Source: an uncultured Oscillospiraceae bacterium (GTDB taxonomy: Bacteria; Bacillota; Clostridia; Oscillospirales; Ruminococcaceae). From it: 32,100 nucleotides of DNA. The notes under the pieces were generated by a model that saw nothing but the letters and a program-made list of their open reading frames with translations, was not told the origin of the DNA and did not search any database. The position numbers were made by a program, and so were the translations under genes. The stretch lies in assembly GCA_910578255.1 (NCBI GenBank), contig CAJTQM010000022.1, positions 2,378 through 34,477 of the forward strand, written 5' to 3'. Shown here piece by piece: positions 1-8,040 of the stretch. Numbering within the stretch: the stretch's first letter is position 1; each line of letters opens with the position of its first letter.

Positions 1-1379
1 TGCAGGATATTTCCGAGTTGGCCCACCATGGGCCGGAGGATATTTTTATCTCGTCGGTGATGATTATCGGCTCTTTTGTCTATCTTTCCAGCATCAATCT
101 GCTTTTAACAGTCATAATCTTTTTGTTTATTCCCGTTCTGGTTTGGTTTTCCATGTCCATGCGCAAAAAAATGAACGCGGCGTTTATGGAAAGCCGCCGC
201 AAGGTGGCGGTAGTCAACGCAACGCTGGAAAGCAGCATTTCCGGCATACGGGTTTCCAAGGCCTTTACCAACAGTGGCTTTGAGGAGGAAAAGTTCCAAT
301 CGGGCAACGGAAAATTTGTCAAGGCCAGAGAGATGTCCTACAAAGCCATGGGGCAGTTTTTTGCCGGAACCGGCTTTATCACCGATCTGTTTAATGTGGT
401 GGTGATCTTAGCAGGCGGCGTTTTCACCTATCGCGGCGTGATCAGCTACGGGGACTTTGCCGCGTTTATGCTGTTTGTTAACCTGTTTATTAACCCGGTG
501 AAAAAACTCATTAACTTTATGGAGCAGTACCAAAACGGGATGACTGGCTTTCAGCGCTTCTGCGAGTTGATCGACCAGCAGGTGGAGCAGGAAAATCCCA
601 ACGCCAAAGAACTGACGCAGGTCAAAGGCGAGATCCGGTTTGACAAGGTAAACTTTACCTATGACGACAAAAAAGAGGTGCTGCACGATGTCAGTCTGAC
701 CATCCGGCCCGGCGAAAAGCTGGCGCTGGTGGGCCCTTCCGGCGGCGGCAAGACCACCATCTGCCATCTGATCCCCAATTTTTACCCGCTGGAAAGCGGC
801 GAGATCCGAATCGACGGAGTACCGGTCAGCGATCTAACCTTCCAGTCCCTGCGCAAAAATATCGGTATTGTCCAGCAGGACGTATTTTTGTTTAACGGCA
901 GCATCCGTGACAATATCGCCTACGGCGACCTGGACGCCAGTGAGGAGCAGATTATCGAAGCGGCCAAGCGGGCCAATATCCACGACTATGTCATGAGCCT
1001 GCCCGAAGGGTACCAGACGAACATCGGCGAGCGGGGTGTCCGGCTTTCCGGCGGGCAGAAGCAGCGGCTTTCCATCGCCCGGGTGTTTTTGAAAAATCCC
1101 GCCATTCTGATTTTGGACGAGGCCACCAGTGCGCTGGACAACACGACCGAGGCGCTGATTCAAAAGGCGCTGGACGATTTGTGCCAGGGGCGGACAACAA
1201 TTGTAGTGGCCCACCGGCTGTCCACCATCAAAAACGCCGATGAAATTGCGGTGATTACCAAAGGGCGTGTTGTGGAGCAGGGTTCCCACGAAGAGTTGTT
1301 GGAAAAAGACGGCGTTTACAAAAAGTTATACGAGTCCCAGTTTCAGACGGATAACATCAGGGCCGACTGGATGGAATAA
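1..1379 (+). CDS. ABC exporter, fused permease-ATPase (5' end cut off by the window)
   Basis: This is the C-terminal ~458 residues of a half-size ABC exporter (ABCB/MsbA type), which couples ATP hydrolysis to export of a lipid, drug or peptide across the cytoplasmic membrane. The reading frame is already open at base 3 (QDISELAHHGPED), so the true start lies upstream. Hydrophobic transmembrane segments fill the first ~170 visible residues. The nucleotide-binding domain follows, with Walker A GPSGGGKTT near visible residue 239, signature LSGGQKQR, Walker B ILILDEATSALD and the H-loop VAHRLS. All catalytic motifs are intact. The gene ends just before a perfect 18-bp hairpin, so it closes an upstream transcription unit. 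The substrate cannot be told from sequence. The exporters of this class often occur as pairs, so the missing upstream gene may be its partner. Confidence 0.95.
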   Translation, partial: QDISELAHHGPEDIFISSVMIIGSFVYLSSINLLLTVIIFLFIPVLVWFSMSMRKKMNAAFMESRRKVAVVNATLESSISGIRVSKAFTNSGFEEEKFQSGNGKFVKAREMSYKAMGQFFAGTGFITDLFNVVVILAGGVFTYRGVISYGDFAAFMLFVNLFINPVKKLINFMEQYQNGMTGFQRFCELIDQQVEQENPNAKELTQVKGEIRFDKVNFTYDDKKEVLHDVSLTIRPGEKLALVGPSGGGKTTICHLIPNFYPLESGEIRIDGVPVSDLTFQSLRKNIGIVQQDVFLFNGSIRDNIAYGDLDASEEQIIEAAKRANIHDYVMSLPEGYQTNIGERGVRLSGGQKQRLSIARVFLKNPAILILDEATSALDNTTEALIQKALDDLCQGRTTIVVAHRLSTIKNADEIAVITKGRVVEQGSHEELLEKDGVYKKLYESQFQTDNIRADWME

Positions 1380-1384
1380 ACCGA

Positions 1385-1424
1385 AAAAATGGCATGGAAG
1401 GCGTCAGCCTTCCATGCCATTTTT
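1385..1424 (+). terminator. Rho-independent terminator after the ABC exporter
   Basis: A perfect 18-bp inverted repeat (1385-1402 with 1407-1424) closes a GTCA tetraloop. The stem is flanked by an A-run on the left and a T-run on the right, so it can terminate transcription in both directions. It lies 6 nt after the exporter stop codon. Confidence 0.92.
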
Positions 1425-1460
1425 GGTAATCGCCAAGAGAGTAAAAACAGAAAAAAGAGT

Positions 1461-1496
1461 AAAAAAAATGCCGCCCCCACTATTGCAGGAACAGCA
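1461..1496 (-). terminator. Probable terminator of tRNA-Val
   Basis: Read on the minus strand, TGCTGTTCC (1496-1488) pairs with GGGGCGGCA (1477-1469). The 9-bp stem contains three G-U wobbles and is followed by eight T residues. It sits 5 nt downstream of the tRNA 3' end, as expected for a single-tRNA transcript. Confidence 0.6.
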
Positions 1497-1500
1497 CCCC

Positions 1501-1576
1501 TGGTGGACGATAAGGGACTTGAACCCCTGACCTCCCGCACGTCAAGCGGATGCGCTACCAGCTGCGCTAATCGTCC
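1501..1576 (-). tRNA. tRNA-Val (GAC anticodon)
   Basis: The minus strand folds as a full cloverleaf: acceptor GGACGAT/ATCGTCC, D-arm GCGC/GCGC, anticodon stem TCCGC/GCGGG with loop TTGACGT, and T-arm AGGGG-TTCAAGT-CCCTT. The discriminator is A and CCA is encoded. Anticodon GAC reads the GUC/GUU valine codons. It is a lone tRNA with its own promoter and a probable terminator, convergent with the ABC exporter. Confidence 0.95.
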
Positions 1577-1597
1577 AAACACAAAATAACAAAATTT

Positions 1598-1626
1598 ATT
1601 ATAACGCCTTGCTGATAAAAATGCAA
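1598..1626 (-). promoter_or_regulatory. Promoter of tRNA-Val
   Basis: On the minus strand a perfect -10 box TATAAT (1603-1598) lies 17 bp after a weak -35 TTGCAT (1626-1621). Transcription would begin about 14 nt before the tRNA. Confidence 0.7.
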
Positions 1627-1728
1627 GAAATTTTTGAAAAAATTTGAACAAAATCCGAATTTTTTACCCGTTGCCCCCAAAGCGGGGTTTTTGGGCCGTC
1701 GGGCGGGATGGAAAATCCGGTGGGAATG

Positions 1729-1757
1729 TTGTTTCGAAAAATGGTTTATGCTATAAT
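1729..1757 (+). promoter_or_regulatory. Sigma-A promoter for the ruv operon
   Basis: A -35 TTGTTT (1729-1734), a 17-bp spacer and a consensus -10 TATAAT (1752-1757) are visible. TGC immediately precedes the -10, making it an extended -10 promoter. It lies about 115 nt upstream of ruvC. No other good promoter was seen before the long operon that follows. Confidence 0.75.
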
Positions 1758-1784
1758 TATGCGGATATGGGAATTTGCGTGTAT

Positions 1785-1830
1785 CAAAACGCCCGTTTTC
1801 CCCGAGAGGATCCTCAAAAAAGGCGTTTTG
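1785..1830 (+). promoter_or_regulatory. Nested inverted repeat in the ruvC 5' leader
   Basis: CAAAACGCC (1785-1793) is complementary to GGCGTTTTG (1822-1830). Between them lies the perfect palindrome GAGGATCCTC (1806-1815). A short CGGGC/GCCCG hairpin follows at about 1839-1851, just before the ruvC start region. The leader transcript can therefore fold into a two-level stem. No known riboswitch or repressor site was recognised. The structure may affect expression of the first genes or may be chance. Confidence 0.35.
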
Positions 1831-1872
1831 CAAAGGTCGGGCGTGCCCGATTTGTCAGAATAGGCGGTATGT

Positions 1873-2373
1873 ATGCTGATTTTAGGAATTGACCCAGGCT
1901 ATGCCATTGTGGGCTACGGATTGGTGGAATATCAAAGCAACCGGTTTCGTACAGTAGATTATGGCGCGATCACCACCCCGGCAGGGATGGAATTTCCCCA
2001 GCGGCTGGAACTGATTTATCGGGAAATGCAGGCGCTTTTGTCCCAATACCATCCCCAGGCGATGGCGGTGGAAAAGCTGTATTTTCAAAACAACCAGAAA
2101 ACGGCCATCGATGTAGCTCAGGCCAGAGGGGTGATTCTTCTGGCTGCACGGCTGGAGGGGGTAGAGGTGTTTGAGTACACCCCGTTACAGGTGAAATCAT
2201 CGGTGGTGGGCTACGGCCAGGCGGTAAAAAAGCAGGTGCAGGAAATGACCCGGATGCTTTTGCATCTGGACGCGGTCCCCAAGCCGGACGACACGGCGGA
2301 CGCGTTGGCCATTGCCATCTGCCACGCCCATTCCTCCGGCTCGCTGATGAGCCGGCTCAAACAATATTACTGA
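1873..2373 (+). CDS. ruvC: Holliday junction resolvase RuvC
   Basis: RuvC is the dimeric endonuclease that cuts Holliday junctions symmetrically, working with RuvAB in recombinational repair. The protein has 166 residues, the normal length. The RNase H-like fold shows the acidic catalytic set: D7 in GIDPG, E67 in AVEKLYF, and the D140/D143 pair in KPDDTADALA. The ATG at 1873 is chosen because MLILGIDPG is the family N-terminus; the ribosome binding site (GGCGG) is weak. The stop is TGA, which shows that TGA is a normal terminator in this genome. ruvA follows 16 nt later, so the ruv genes are co-transcribed. Confidence 0.97.
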   Translation: MLILGIDPGYAIVGYGLVEYQSNRFRTVDYGAITTPAGMEFPQRLELIYREMQALLSQYHPQAMAVEKLYFQNNQKTAIDVAQARGVILLAARLEGVEVFEYTPLQVKSSVVGYGQAVKKQVQEMTRMLLHLDAVPKPDDTADALAIAICHAHSSGSLMSRLKQYY

Positions 2374-2389
2374 CAGGGGGAAAACCGTC

Positions 2390-2998
2390 ATGATTTACAG
2401 TGTGCGCGGCAGGCTTGTTCATGTGGAGGAGGGAATGGCCGCGGTGGAATGCGCGGGGGTTGCCTTTGCGCTGAAAACCACCAACAACACCCTCTCCAAG
2501 CTGCCGGCCCTTCAGTCGGAGGTCATGCTCTACACCTGTTTTCTGGTCCGGGAGGACGCGATGGACCTGTACGGTTTTTCCGACCAGGGGGAATTAAGCT
2601 GCTTTAAGATGCTTTTAACCGTCTCTGGTGTGGGGCCGAAAGCGGCGCTGTCGATTCTGTCCCAGCTTTCGCCGGAAAAATTTGCCCTTTGCGTGGCCAC
2701 GGGGGATGTCAAATCCATCACCCGGGCCCAGGGGGTGGGACCGAAGCTGGCCCAGCGGCTGATATTGGAGTTAAAAGACAAGGTGCAGAATGAGCAGATC
2801 GCCAAAGGGGTGGGGATGGACGACATTCCCGCGCCGGCGATTCTGGCGGGCTCGAATGTGCAGGAGGCGGTCAGCGCGCTGGTGGTGCTGGGATACACCC
2901 AGTCGGAGGCGGCGTCCGCCATGGCGAAGCTGGACGCGTCTTTGCCGGTAGAGGAACTGATCCGGCTGGGCCTCAAGGCCATTGCCACAGGAAAATAA
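2390..2998 (+). CDS. ruvA: Holliday junction DNA helicase subunit RuvA
   Basis: RuvA is the tetrameric junction-binding subunit that loads the RuvB motors on four-way DNA. The 202-residue protein has an OB-fold N-terminal domain (MIYSVRGRL). It has the two helix-hairpin-helix motifs, seen as VSGVGPKAAL near residue 80 and QGVGPKLAQR near residue 115. The small C-terminal domain III that contacts RuvB (EAVSALVVLGYT) lies at about 160-200. A GGGGG ribosome binding site sits about 10 nt before the ATG. It lies between ruvC and ruvB, with 16- and 18-nt gaps, in the classic ruvCAB arrangement. Confidence 0.97.
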   Translation: MIYSVRGRLVHVEEGMAAVECAGVAFALKTTNNTLSKLPALQSEVMLYTCFLVREDAMDLYGFSDQGELSCFKMLLTVSGVGPKAALSILSQLSPEKFALCVATGDVKSITRAQGVGPKLAQRLILELKDKVQNEQIAKGVGMDDIPAPAILAGSNVQEAVSALVVLGYTQSEAASAMAKLDASLPVEELIRLGLKAIATGK

Positions 2999-3016
2999 AC
3001 GGAAGGGCGGGGGACA

Positions 3017-4066
3017 ATGGAAAAGGAAACGGATTTTGAAAGCCGGATCGTGACGCCGGAATACGGCCGGGAGGATTCGGATATCGAAGGGTCCCTGCGC
3101 CCCAAAACCCTGCAGGAATACATCGGCCAGGAAAAGGCCAAGGAAAATATGTCGGTCTATATCGAGGCGGCCCGCATGCGGGGGGAGCCATTGGACCATG
3201 TGCTTTTGTACGGCCCTCCCGGTTTGGGCAAGACCACCCTGTCCGGCATCATCGCCAACGAGATGAATGTGAATCTGCGCATCACCTCCGGCCCGGCCAT
3301 CGAAAAGCCGGGGGATCTGGCGGCGCTTTTGACCAATTTAGGGGAAAACGACATCCTTTTTATCGACGAAATCCACCGGCTGTCCCGGGCGGTGGAGGAG
3401 GTGCTGTATCCGGCCATGGAGGATTACGCGCTGGATATCATCATCGGAAAAGGACCGTCGGCCCGTTCCATCCGCATCGACCTGCCCCATTTTACGCTGG
3501 TGGGCGCCACCACCCGTGCCGGCCAGCTGACCGCGCCGCTGCGGGATCGGTTCGGCGTGATTCTTCGGCTGGAATTGTATACGGCTGAGGAACTCTCGCA
3601 GATCATTCGGCGCAGCGCGGGGATTTTAAACATCCCCTGCGACTATGACGGGTCCATCGAGTTGGCCCGCCGAAGCCGGGGAACGCCCCGTATCGCCAAC
3701 CGGCTGCTCAAACGGGTGCGGGATTTTGCCCAGGTTATAGGGGACGGCGCCATTACCCTGCCCATTGCCAAACAGGCGCTGGACCGGCTGGAAATCGACG
3801 GCCTGGGCCTGGATTCCATCGACCGGCGGATGCTTTTGACCATTGTCCGCAACTATGGCGGCGGCCCGGTAGGGCTGGAAACGCTGGCGGCGGCCATCGG
3901 CGAAGAGGCGGTGACGCTGGAGGATGTGTATGAGCCGTATTTGATGCAGATCGGCTTTTTGAGTCGCACGCCAAGGGGCCGCTGTGTAACGCCTATGGGG
4001 TACCGTCATTTGGGTCTGGCGGCGCCGGGGGAACAAAACGACGATCAGCTGAAACTGGATTTTTGA
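3017..4066 (+). CDS. ruvB: Holliday junction branch migration ATPase RuvB
   Basis: RuvB is the hexameric AAA+ motor that drives branch migration of RuvA-bound junctions. The 349-residue length fits the family. Walker A GPPGLGKTT is at 66-74, Walker B with DEIH at 117-120, and sensor 1 in GATTRAG. The RuvB-specific segment APLRDRFGV follows, and a winged-helix DNA-binding domain ends with FLSRTPRGR. A G-rich ribosome binding site precedes the ATG. glmM starts 16 nt after the stop, so DNA repair and cell-wall precursor genes share a transcript here. Confidence 0.98.
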   Translation: MEKETDFESRIVTPEYGREDSDIEGSLRPKTLQEYIGQEKAKENMSVYIEAARMRGEPLDHVLLYGPPGLGKTTLSGIIANEMNVNLRITSGPAIEKPGDLAALLTNLGENDILFIDEIHRLSRAVEEVLYPAMEDYALDIIIGKGPSARSIRIDLPHFTLVGATTRAGQLTAPLRDRFGVILRLELYTAEELSQIIRRSAGILNIPCDYDGSIELARRSRGTPRIANRLLKRVRDFAQVIGDGAITLPIAKQALDRLEIDGLGLDSIDRRMLLTIVRNYGGGPVGLETLAAAIGEEAVTLEDVYEPYLMQIGFLSRTPRGRCVTPMGYRHLGLAAPGEQNDDQLKLDF

Positions 4067-4081
4067 TAAAGGAGCAAGATT

Positions 4082-5422
4082 ATGGGGAAACTGTTTGGAA
4101 CCGACGGCATCCGCGGAATTGCCAACAAGGAGTTAAGCGTTGACCTGGCCATGGAGGTGGCCCAGGCGGCGGGCACGGTTATTCGGGAAAAAATCGGGCG
4201 CAAGCCTTGCTTTATCATCGGGCGGGATACCCGCCTGTCTTCCAGTATGCTGGAATCGGCCATGGCGGCGGGACTGTGCTCGGTAGGGTGCGATGTGAAG
4301 CTTTTGGGGGTAACGCCAACGCCGGCGGTGGCCTATCTGGTCCGGGAATTGGCGGCGGATGCAGGGATTATGCTCACCGCCTCCCACAATCCGTATCAGG
4401 ATAACGGCATTAAAATCATCAGCAGTACCGGCTTTAAGCTTTCCGACGAGGAAGAGGAGGAAATCGAGGCGATTATCATCGACAATGAGCGGGTTCCTCC
4501 CAAAGCGCCGCCGGAAAAAATCGGCCAAGTGACCGCCGCTTTCGATGAAATAAACCGCTATATCGACTATCTGGTTTCCCTGGGAGAAGGAGCCTTTCAG
4601 GGACTGAAGGTGGCTTTGGACTGCGCCAATGGCTGCGCCAGCGTAACCGCGCCGCAGATTTTCAAGCGTTTGGGCGCCGAATGCCATCTGCTCAACGCCC
4701 AGCCCAACGGAACAAACGTCAACCTGGATTGCGGCTCCACCCATATGGAAGGGCTGCGGGCCTACGTCAAAGAGCATGGCTGCGACCTGGGCTTCGCCTT
4801 TGACGGAGACGCGGACCGGTGCCTGGCGGTGGACAAAAACGGCGATTTGGTTGACGGAGATGTGCTGATGGCGATTTTCGCGCTGGATCTGAAAAAACGG
4901 GGGAAACTGAAAAATAACGGCCTTGTGGTAACGGTCATGTCCAATTTAGGGCTGTTCCACTTTGCCAAAGAGCAGGAGATCGCCACCCCAACCACCAAGG
5001 TAGGGGACCGGTATGTGCTGAAGACCATCATGGAGGATGGGTACAGTTTAGGAGGAGAGCAGTCCGGCCATATTATCTTTTTCGACGATATGACCACCGG
5101 CGACGGCCAGCTTTCGGCTATCCACCTGTTAAACGTTCTGACGCGGGAGCAAAAGCCGCTGGATGTGCTGCGCCAGGTGATGACCACCTATCCCCAGGTG
5201 CTAAAAAACGTGCGGGCCGATGACGAATTAAAGGCTACCCTTTGGGAATTGGACGATCTGTTCAAAGAGTTGGACGACCGTTTGGGCGATCAGGGACGGG
5301 TGTTGGTGCGCCCATCCGGAACCGAGCCGCTGGTACGGGTGATGGTCGAAGGCGCCGATTATAGGCAGATCGAAGAGATTGCCGGGCAGATTGCCGCGGC
5401 GATCGAGGCTAAGCGGGGGTAG
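4082..5422 (+). CDS. glmM: Phosphoglucosamine mutase GlmM
   Basis: GlmM interconverts glucosamine-6-phosphate and glucosamine-1-phosphate, the step that feeds UDP-GlcNAc into peptidoglycan and surface glycans. The 446-residue protein shows the alpha-D-phosphohexomutase four-domain order. The catalytic serine is S101 in TASHNPYQDNG, the Mg-binding loop DGDADR is at about 241-246, the sugar-specificity loop is GEQSGH, and the phosphate-binding loop is RPSGTEPLVRV near 410. The MGKLFGTDGIRG start and the serine loop match GlmM rather than PgcA or ManB. A GGAG ribosome binding site lies 7 nt before the ATG. In Firmicutes glmM is more often next to cdaA-cdaR; here it follows ruvB. Confidence 0.97.
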   Translation: MGKLFGTDGIRGIANKELSVDLAMEVAQAAGTVIREKIGRKPCFIIGRDTRLSSSMLESAMAAGLCSVGCDVKLLGVTPTPAVAYLVRELAADAGIMLTASHNPYQDNGIKIISSTGFKLSDEEEEEIEAIIIDNERVPPKAPPEKIGQVTAAFDEINRYIDYLVSLGEGAFQGLKVALDCANGCASVTAPQIFKRLGAECHLLNAQPNGTNVNLDCGSTHMEGLRAYVKEHGCDLGFAFDGDADRCLAVDKNGDLVDGDVLMAIFALDLKKRGKLKNNGLVVTVMSNLGLFHFAKEQEIATPTTKVGDRYVLKTIMEDGYSLGGEQSGHIIFFDDMTTGDGQLSAIHLLNVLTREQKPLDVLRQVMTTYPQVLKNVRADDELKATLWELDDLFKELDDRLGDQGRVLVRPSGTEPLVRVMVEGADYRQIEEIAGQIAAAIEAKRG

Positions 5423-5426
5423 AGGA

Positions 5427-6296
5427 ATGAGAATTGCCGACCAGTGGAGGGATTATGAAATCATCGACACCTCCAGCGGGGAAAAGCTGGAGCGATGGGG
5501 CGATGTGCTGCTGATCCGGCCGGACCCGCAAATCATCTGGAACACCCCCAAGGAGTATCCGCTGTGGAAAAACGCGGACGCCCGGTATATCCGCTCCAGC
5601 AGCGGCGGGGGCAGCTGGCAAAATCGCTCGCTTCAAAAGGAGAAATGGCAGATTCGGTATAAAGAACTGACCTTTCAGGTCAGCCCCACCGGCTTTAAGC
5701 ATACGGGATTGTTTCCGGAGCAGGCGGTCAACTGGGACTTTATGGGCAAAAAAATCCGGGAAGCCGGCCGGCCGGTGAAGGTGCTGAACCTGTTTGCCTA
5801 CACCGGCGGCGCCACGCTGGCCTGCGCGGCGGCGGGCGCTTCGGTCTGCCATGTGGACGCATCTAAAGGCATGGTGGCCTGGGCGCGGGAAAATGCGGCG
5901 CTGTCCGGCCTGGGGGACAGGCCCATCCGCTGGATTGTGGACGACTGCAAAAAGTTTGTAGAGCGGGAAATCCGCCGCGGAAGCCGGTACGACGGAATTT
6001 TGCTAGATCCGCCCTCTTATGGGCGGGGGCCCGGCGGCGAGGTCTGGAAGCTGGAGGAGCAGATTTATGATCTGTTGGCGCTGGCCGGGCAACTCCTTTA
6101 CGGCGACGCGATTTTCTTTTTGCTCAATTCCTATACCACCGGGCTTCCGGCCTCGGTGATGGAATATCTGTTAGGTGTCACGGTGGGACGAGGGCGAAAG
6201 GGCAGGGTCTGGGCCTCGGAAATCGGCCTTCCGGTCACCGCCTCCGGCTTTTCGCTGCCCTGCGGGTCCACCGCTGTATGGGAAAGCCAAACCTAG
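5427..6296 (+). CDS. Class I SAM-dependent methyltransferase, RlmI-like
   Basis: This is a predicted cytosolic RNA methyltransferase of the RlmI/COG1092 type, 289 residues. The SAM-binding motif I is seen at about 118-135 (VLNLFAYTGGATL). The DPPSYGRG catalytic loop, whose proline-containing motif contacts the target base, is near 195. Full RlmI proteins are ~390 residues because of an N-terminal PUA domain; that domain is missing here, so the target cannot be inferred. The ATG at 5427 is chosen over an upstream in-frame start because a GGGGG/AGAGGA ribosome binding site precedes it and it lies 4 nt after glmM. The stop is TAG at 6294, and the next gene lies in the same frame. Confidence 0.85.
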   Translation: MRIADQWRDYEIIDTSSGEKLERWGDVLLIRPDPQIIWNTPKEYPLWKNADARYIRSSSGGGSWQNRSLQKEKWQIRYKELTFQVSPTGFKHTGLFPEQAVNWDFMGKKIREAGRPVKVLNLFAYTGGATLACAAAGASVCHVDASKGMVAWARENAALSGLGDRPIRWIVDDCKKFVEREIRRGSRYDGILLDPPSYGRGPGGEVWKLEEQIYDLLALAGQLLYGDAIFFLLNSYTTGLPASVMEYLLGVTVGRGRKGRVWASEIGLPVTASGFSLPCGSTAVWESQT

Positions 6297-6302
6297 TCAA
6301 GA

Positions 6303-6310
6303 AAGAAGGA
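6303..6310 (+). promoter_or_regulatory. Ribosome binding site that points to an ATA start for ecfA1
   Basis: AAGAAGGA at 6303-6310 is a good Shine-Dalgarno sequence. It lies 7 nt before ATA at 6318, the spacing used for glmM (7) and close to ecfA2 (6). The only nearby ATG, at 6311, directly abuts the Shine-Dalgarno sequence. It is also out of frame and stops after 16 codons. Confidence 0.6.
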
Positions 6311-6317
6311 ATGTCAC

Positions 6318-7184
6318 ATAGAACCGATTTTATCGGCAAGGGATGTATCCTTTGCGTATGACAATTACGAGGAAAACACCCCATCTCCCGTTGTACTGGA
6401 AAATGTCACCTTAGACGTTCGGCCCGGGGAATTTGTGGCGGTGCTGGGGCATAACGGATCGGGAAAATCCACCCTGGCAAAGCATTTTAACGCCATTTTG
6501 CTTCCCTCCTCGGGTACCGTTTACGTAGGCGGCATCGACACAAAAGAAGAGGAGCGGCTGTACGATATCCGCCAAACGGCCGGGATGGTATTCCAGAACC
6601 CGGACAACCAGCTGGTTGCCACCATCGTGGAGGAGGACGTGGCCTTTGCGCTGGAAAATCTGGGGGTGCCGCCGGAGGAAATCCGCCGTCGGGTGGATGA
6701 ATCCTTAAAGGCGGTGGGGATGTACGACTACCGGGAGCATGCGCCCCATCAGCTTTCCGGCGGGCAGAAGCAGCGGATCGCCATTGCGGGGATCATCGCC
6801 ATGCGCCCTAAGTGCATTGTGCTGGACGAGCCCACCGCCATGCTGGACCCCCAGGGTCGGCGAGAGGTCTTGAAGACCATCCGCCAGCTGGGAAGCCAAT
6901 TTGGCATCACGGTGGTGCTGATCACCCATTACATGGACGAAGCCGCCCAGTGCGACCGGGTGGTCGTGGTGGATAACGGAAAAATCATCCTGGACGGGGG
7001 ACCGCGCCAGGTATTTTCCCATGTGGAACAGCTAAAGAGCGTGGGGCTCGACGTACCGCAGGTGACCGAACTCGCCTGGCTTTTGCGAAAAGACGGCTAC
7101 TGTCTGCCGGACGACATTCTCTTTGAAGAGGAATGCGTCCAGGCCATTGAAAAACTGTTGGAGGAACACCATGTCAGTTATTAA
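6318..7184 (+). CDS. ecfA1: ECF transporter ATPase EcfA1, apparent ATA start
   Basis: This is the first of two ATPases of the energy-coupling factor module that powers uptake of vitamins or metals through interchangeable S components. About 288 residues can be read from ATA at 6318 (IEPILSARDVSFAYD). Walker A GHNGSGKST is near 44-52, signature LSGGQKQR, Walker B IVLDEPTAMLDP and H-loop LITHYMDE. The conserved N-terminal strand and A-loop tyrosine (FAYD) lie upstream of the first canonical in-frame start, a GTG at 6435. Starting at 6435 would cut off the nucleotide-binding fold just before Walker A. Between the TAG at 6294 and 6435 there is no in-frame ATG, GTG or TTG. Either ATA initiates, or one base was lost or changed near 6311-6318. 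It overlaps ecfA2 by 14 nt. Confidence 0.88.
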   Translation: MEPILSARDVSFAYDNYEENTPSPVVLENVTLDVRPGEFVAVLGHNGSGKSTLAKHFNAILLPSSGTVYVGGIDTKEEERLYDIRQTAGMVFQNPDNQLVATIVEEDVAFALENLGVPPEEIRRRVDESLKAVGMYDYREHAPHQLSGGQKQRIAIAGIIAMRPKCIVLDEPTAMLDPQGRREVLKTIRQLGSQFGITVVLITHYMDEAAQCDRVVVVDNGKIILDGGPRQVFSHVEQLKSVGLDVPQVTELAWLLRKDGYCLPDDILFEEECVQAIEKLLEEHHVSY

Positions 7185-8040
7185 AACAGAGCATTTGACC
7201 CACACCTATTCACAGGGAACCAGCTATGAGAAAGCGGCGGTCTCTGATGTCAGCCTGGAAATCGGCCAGGGGGAGATGATCGGGGTCATCGGCCATACCG
7301 GATCGGGAAAATCCACCCTGATCCAGCATTTTAACGGTCTTTTGCGCCCGACGGACGGAAAAATTTACGTGGACGGCGAGGACATCTGGGAAAAACCCAA
7401 AGAGATCCGCCGCATCCGCTTTAAGGTGGGATTGGTGTTCCAGTACCCGGAATACCAGCTGTTTGAGGATACGGTCTATAAGGACATCGCCTTCGGCCCC
7501 AAAAACATGGGGCTTTCGGAAGAGGAAATCGACCAAAGAGTCCGGGAGGCGGCGCTGTTTGTGGGCTTAAAGTCCCATCATATGGAAAAAAGCCCCTTCG
7601 AACTTTCTGGCGGGCAGAAGCGGCGGGTGGCCATCGCCGGGGTCATCGCCATGAATCCGGAGGTGCTCATTCTGGACGAGCCCACCGCTGGACTGGACCC
7701 CAAAGGCCGGGATCGGATTTTAGGCCAGATCTTAGAGTATCACAAAGAGCAGAAAAACACCATTTTGCTGGTATCTCACAGCATGGAGGACGTGGCCAAA
7801 TACACCGAGAAAGTGCTGGTCATGAATCACAGCAAGGTGGCCATGTTCGACCGGGTGGAAGAGGTCTTTTCCCATAGCCGCGAAATCGAGGCTATGGGTC
7901 TGGCGGTGCCGCAGGTGTCCCGGGTGTTTTTGTCGTTGAGTGAAAAGGGATGGCCGGTGCCTTCCAACATCTATACAGTCGAGCAGGCGAAAAACGCTCT
8001 GGAACAGGTTTTGGGCGGAGGAGGTGGCATCCATGCTTAA
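7171..8040 (+). CDS. ecfA2: ECF transporter ATPase EcfA2
   Basis: This is the second ATPase of the ECF module and forms a heterodimer with EcfA1 beneath EcfT. The protein has 289 residues. Walker A is GHTGSGKST, the Q-loop is VFQYPEYQLF, the signature is LSGGQKRR, Walker B is LILDEPTAGLDP, and the H-loop is VSHSMED. The ATG at 7171 is chosen over an in-frame start at 7123 because GGAGG lies 6 nt before it and MSVIKTEHLTH is a typical N-terminus. The start overlaps the end of ecfA1, which implies translational coupling. The final 8 nt overlap ecfT. Confidence 0.95.
   Translation: MSVIKTEHLTHTYSQGTSYEKAAVSDVSLEIGQGEMIGVIGHTGSGKSTLIQHFNGLLRPTDGKIYVDGEDIWEKPKEIRRIRFKVGLVFQYPEYQLFEDTVYKDIAFGPKNMGLSEEEIDQRVREAALFVGLKSHHMEKSPFELSGGQKRRVAIAGVIAMNPEVLILDEPTAGLDPKGRDRILGQILEYHKEQKNTILLVSHSMEDVAKYTEKVLVMNHSKVAMFDRVEEVFSHSREIEAMGLAVPQVSRVFLSLSEKGWPVPSNIYTVEQAKNALEQVLGGGGGIHA

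Noticed and set aside
1644..1892. Open frame of 82 codons upstream of ruvC
   Set aside because: It spans the promoter and the leader inverted repeats, overlaps the ruvC start, has no ribosome binding site and has no protein-like pattern.
6294..6320. Read-through of the TAG between the methyltransferase and EcfA1, which share a frame
   Set aside because: A ribosome binding site lies right after the stop, and the two families are not known as a fusion. The shared frame has a one-in-three chance.
6311..6361. ATG at 6311 as the ecfA1 start
   Set aside because: It is out of frame with the ABC ATPase and stops after 16 codons. It also directly touches the Shine-Dalgarno sequence.
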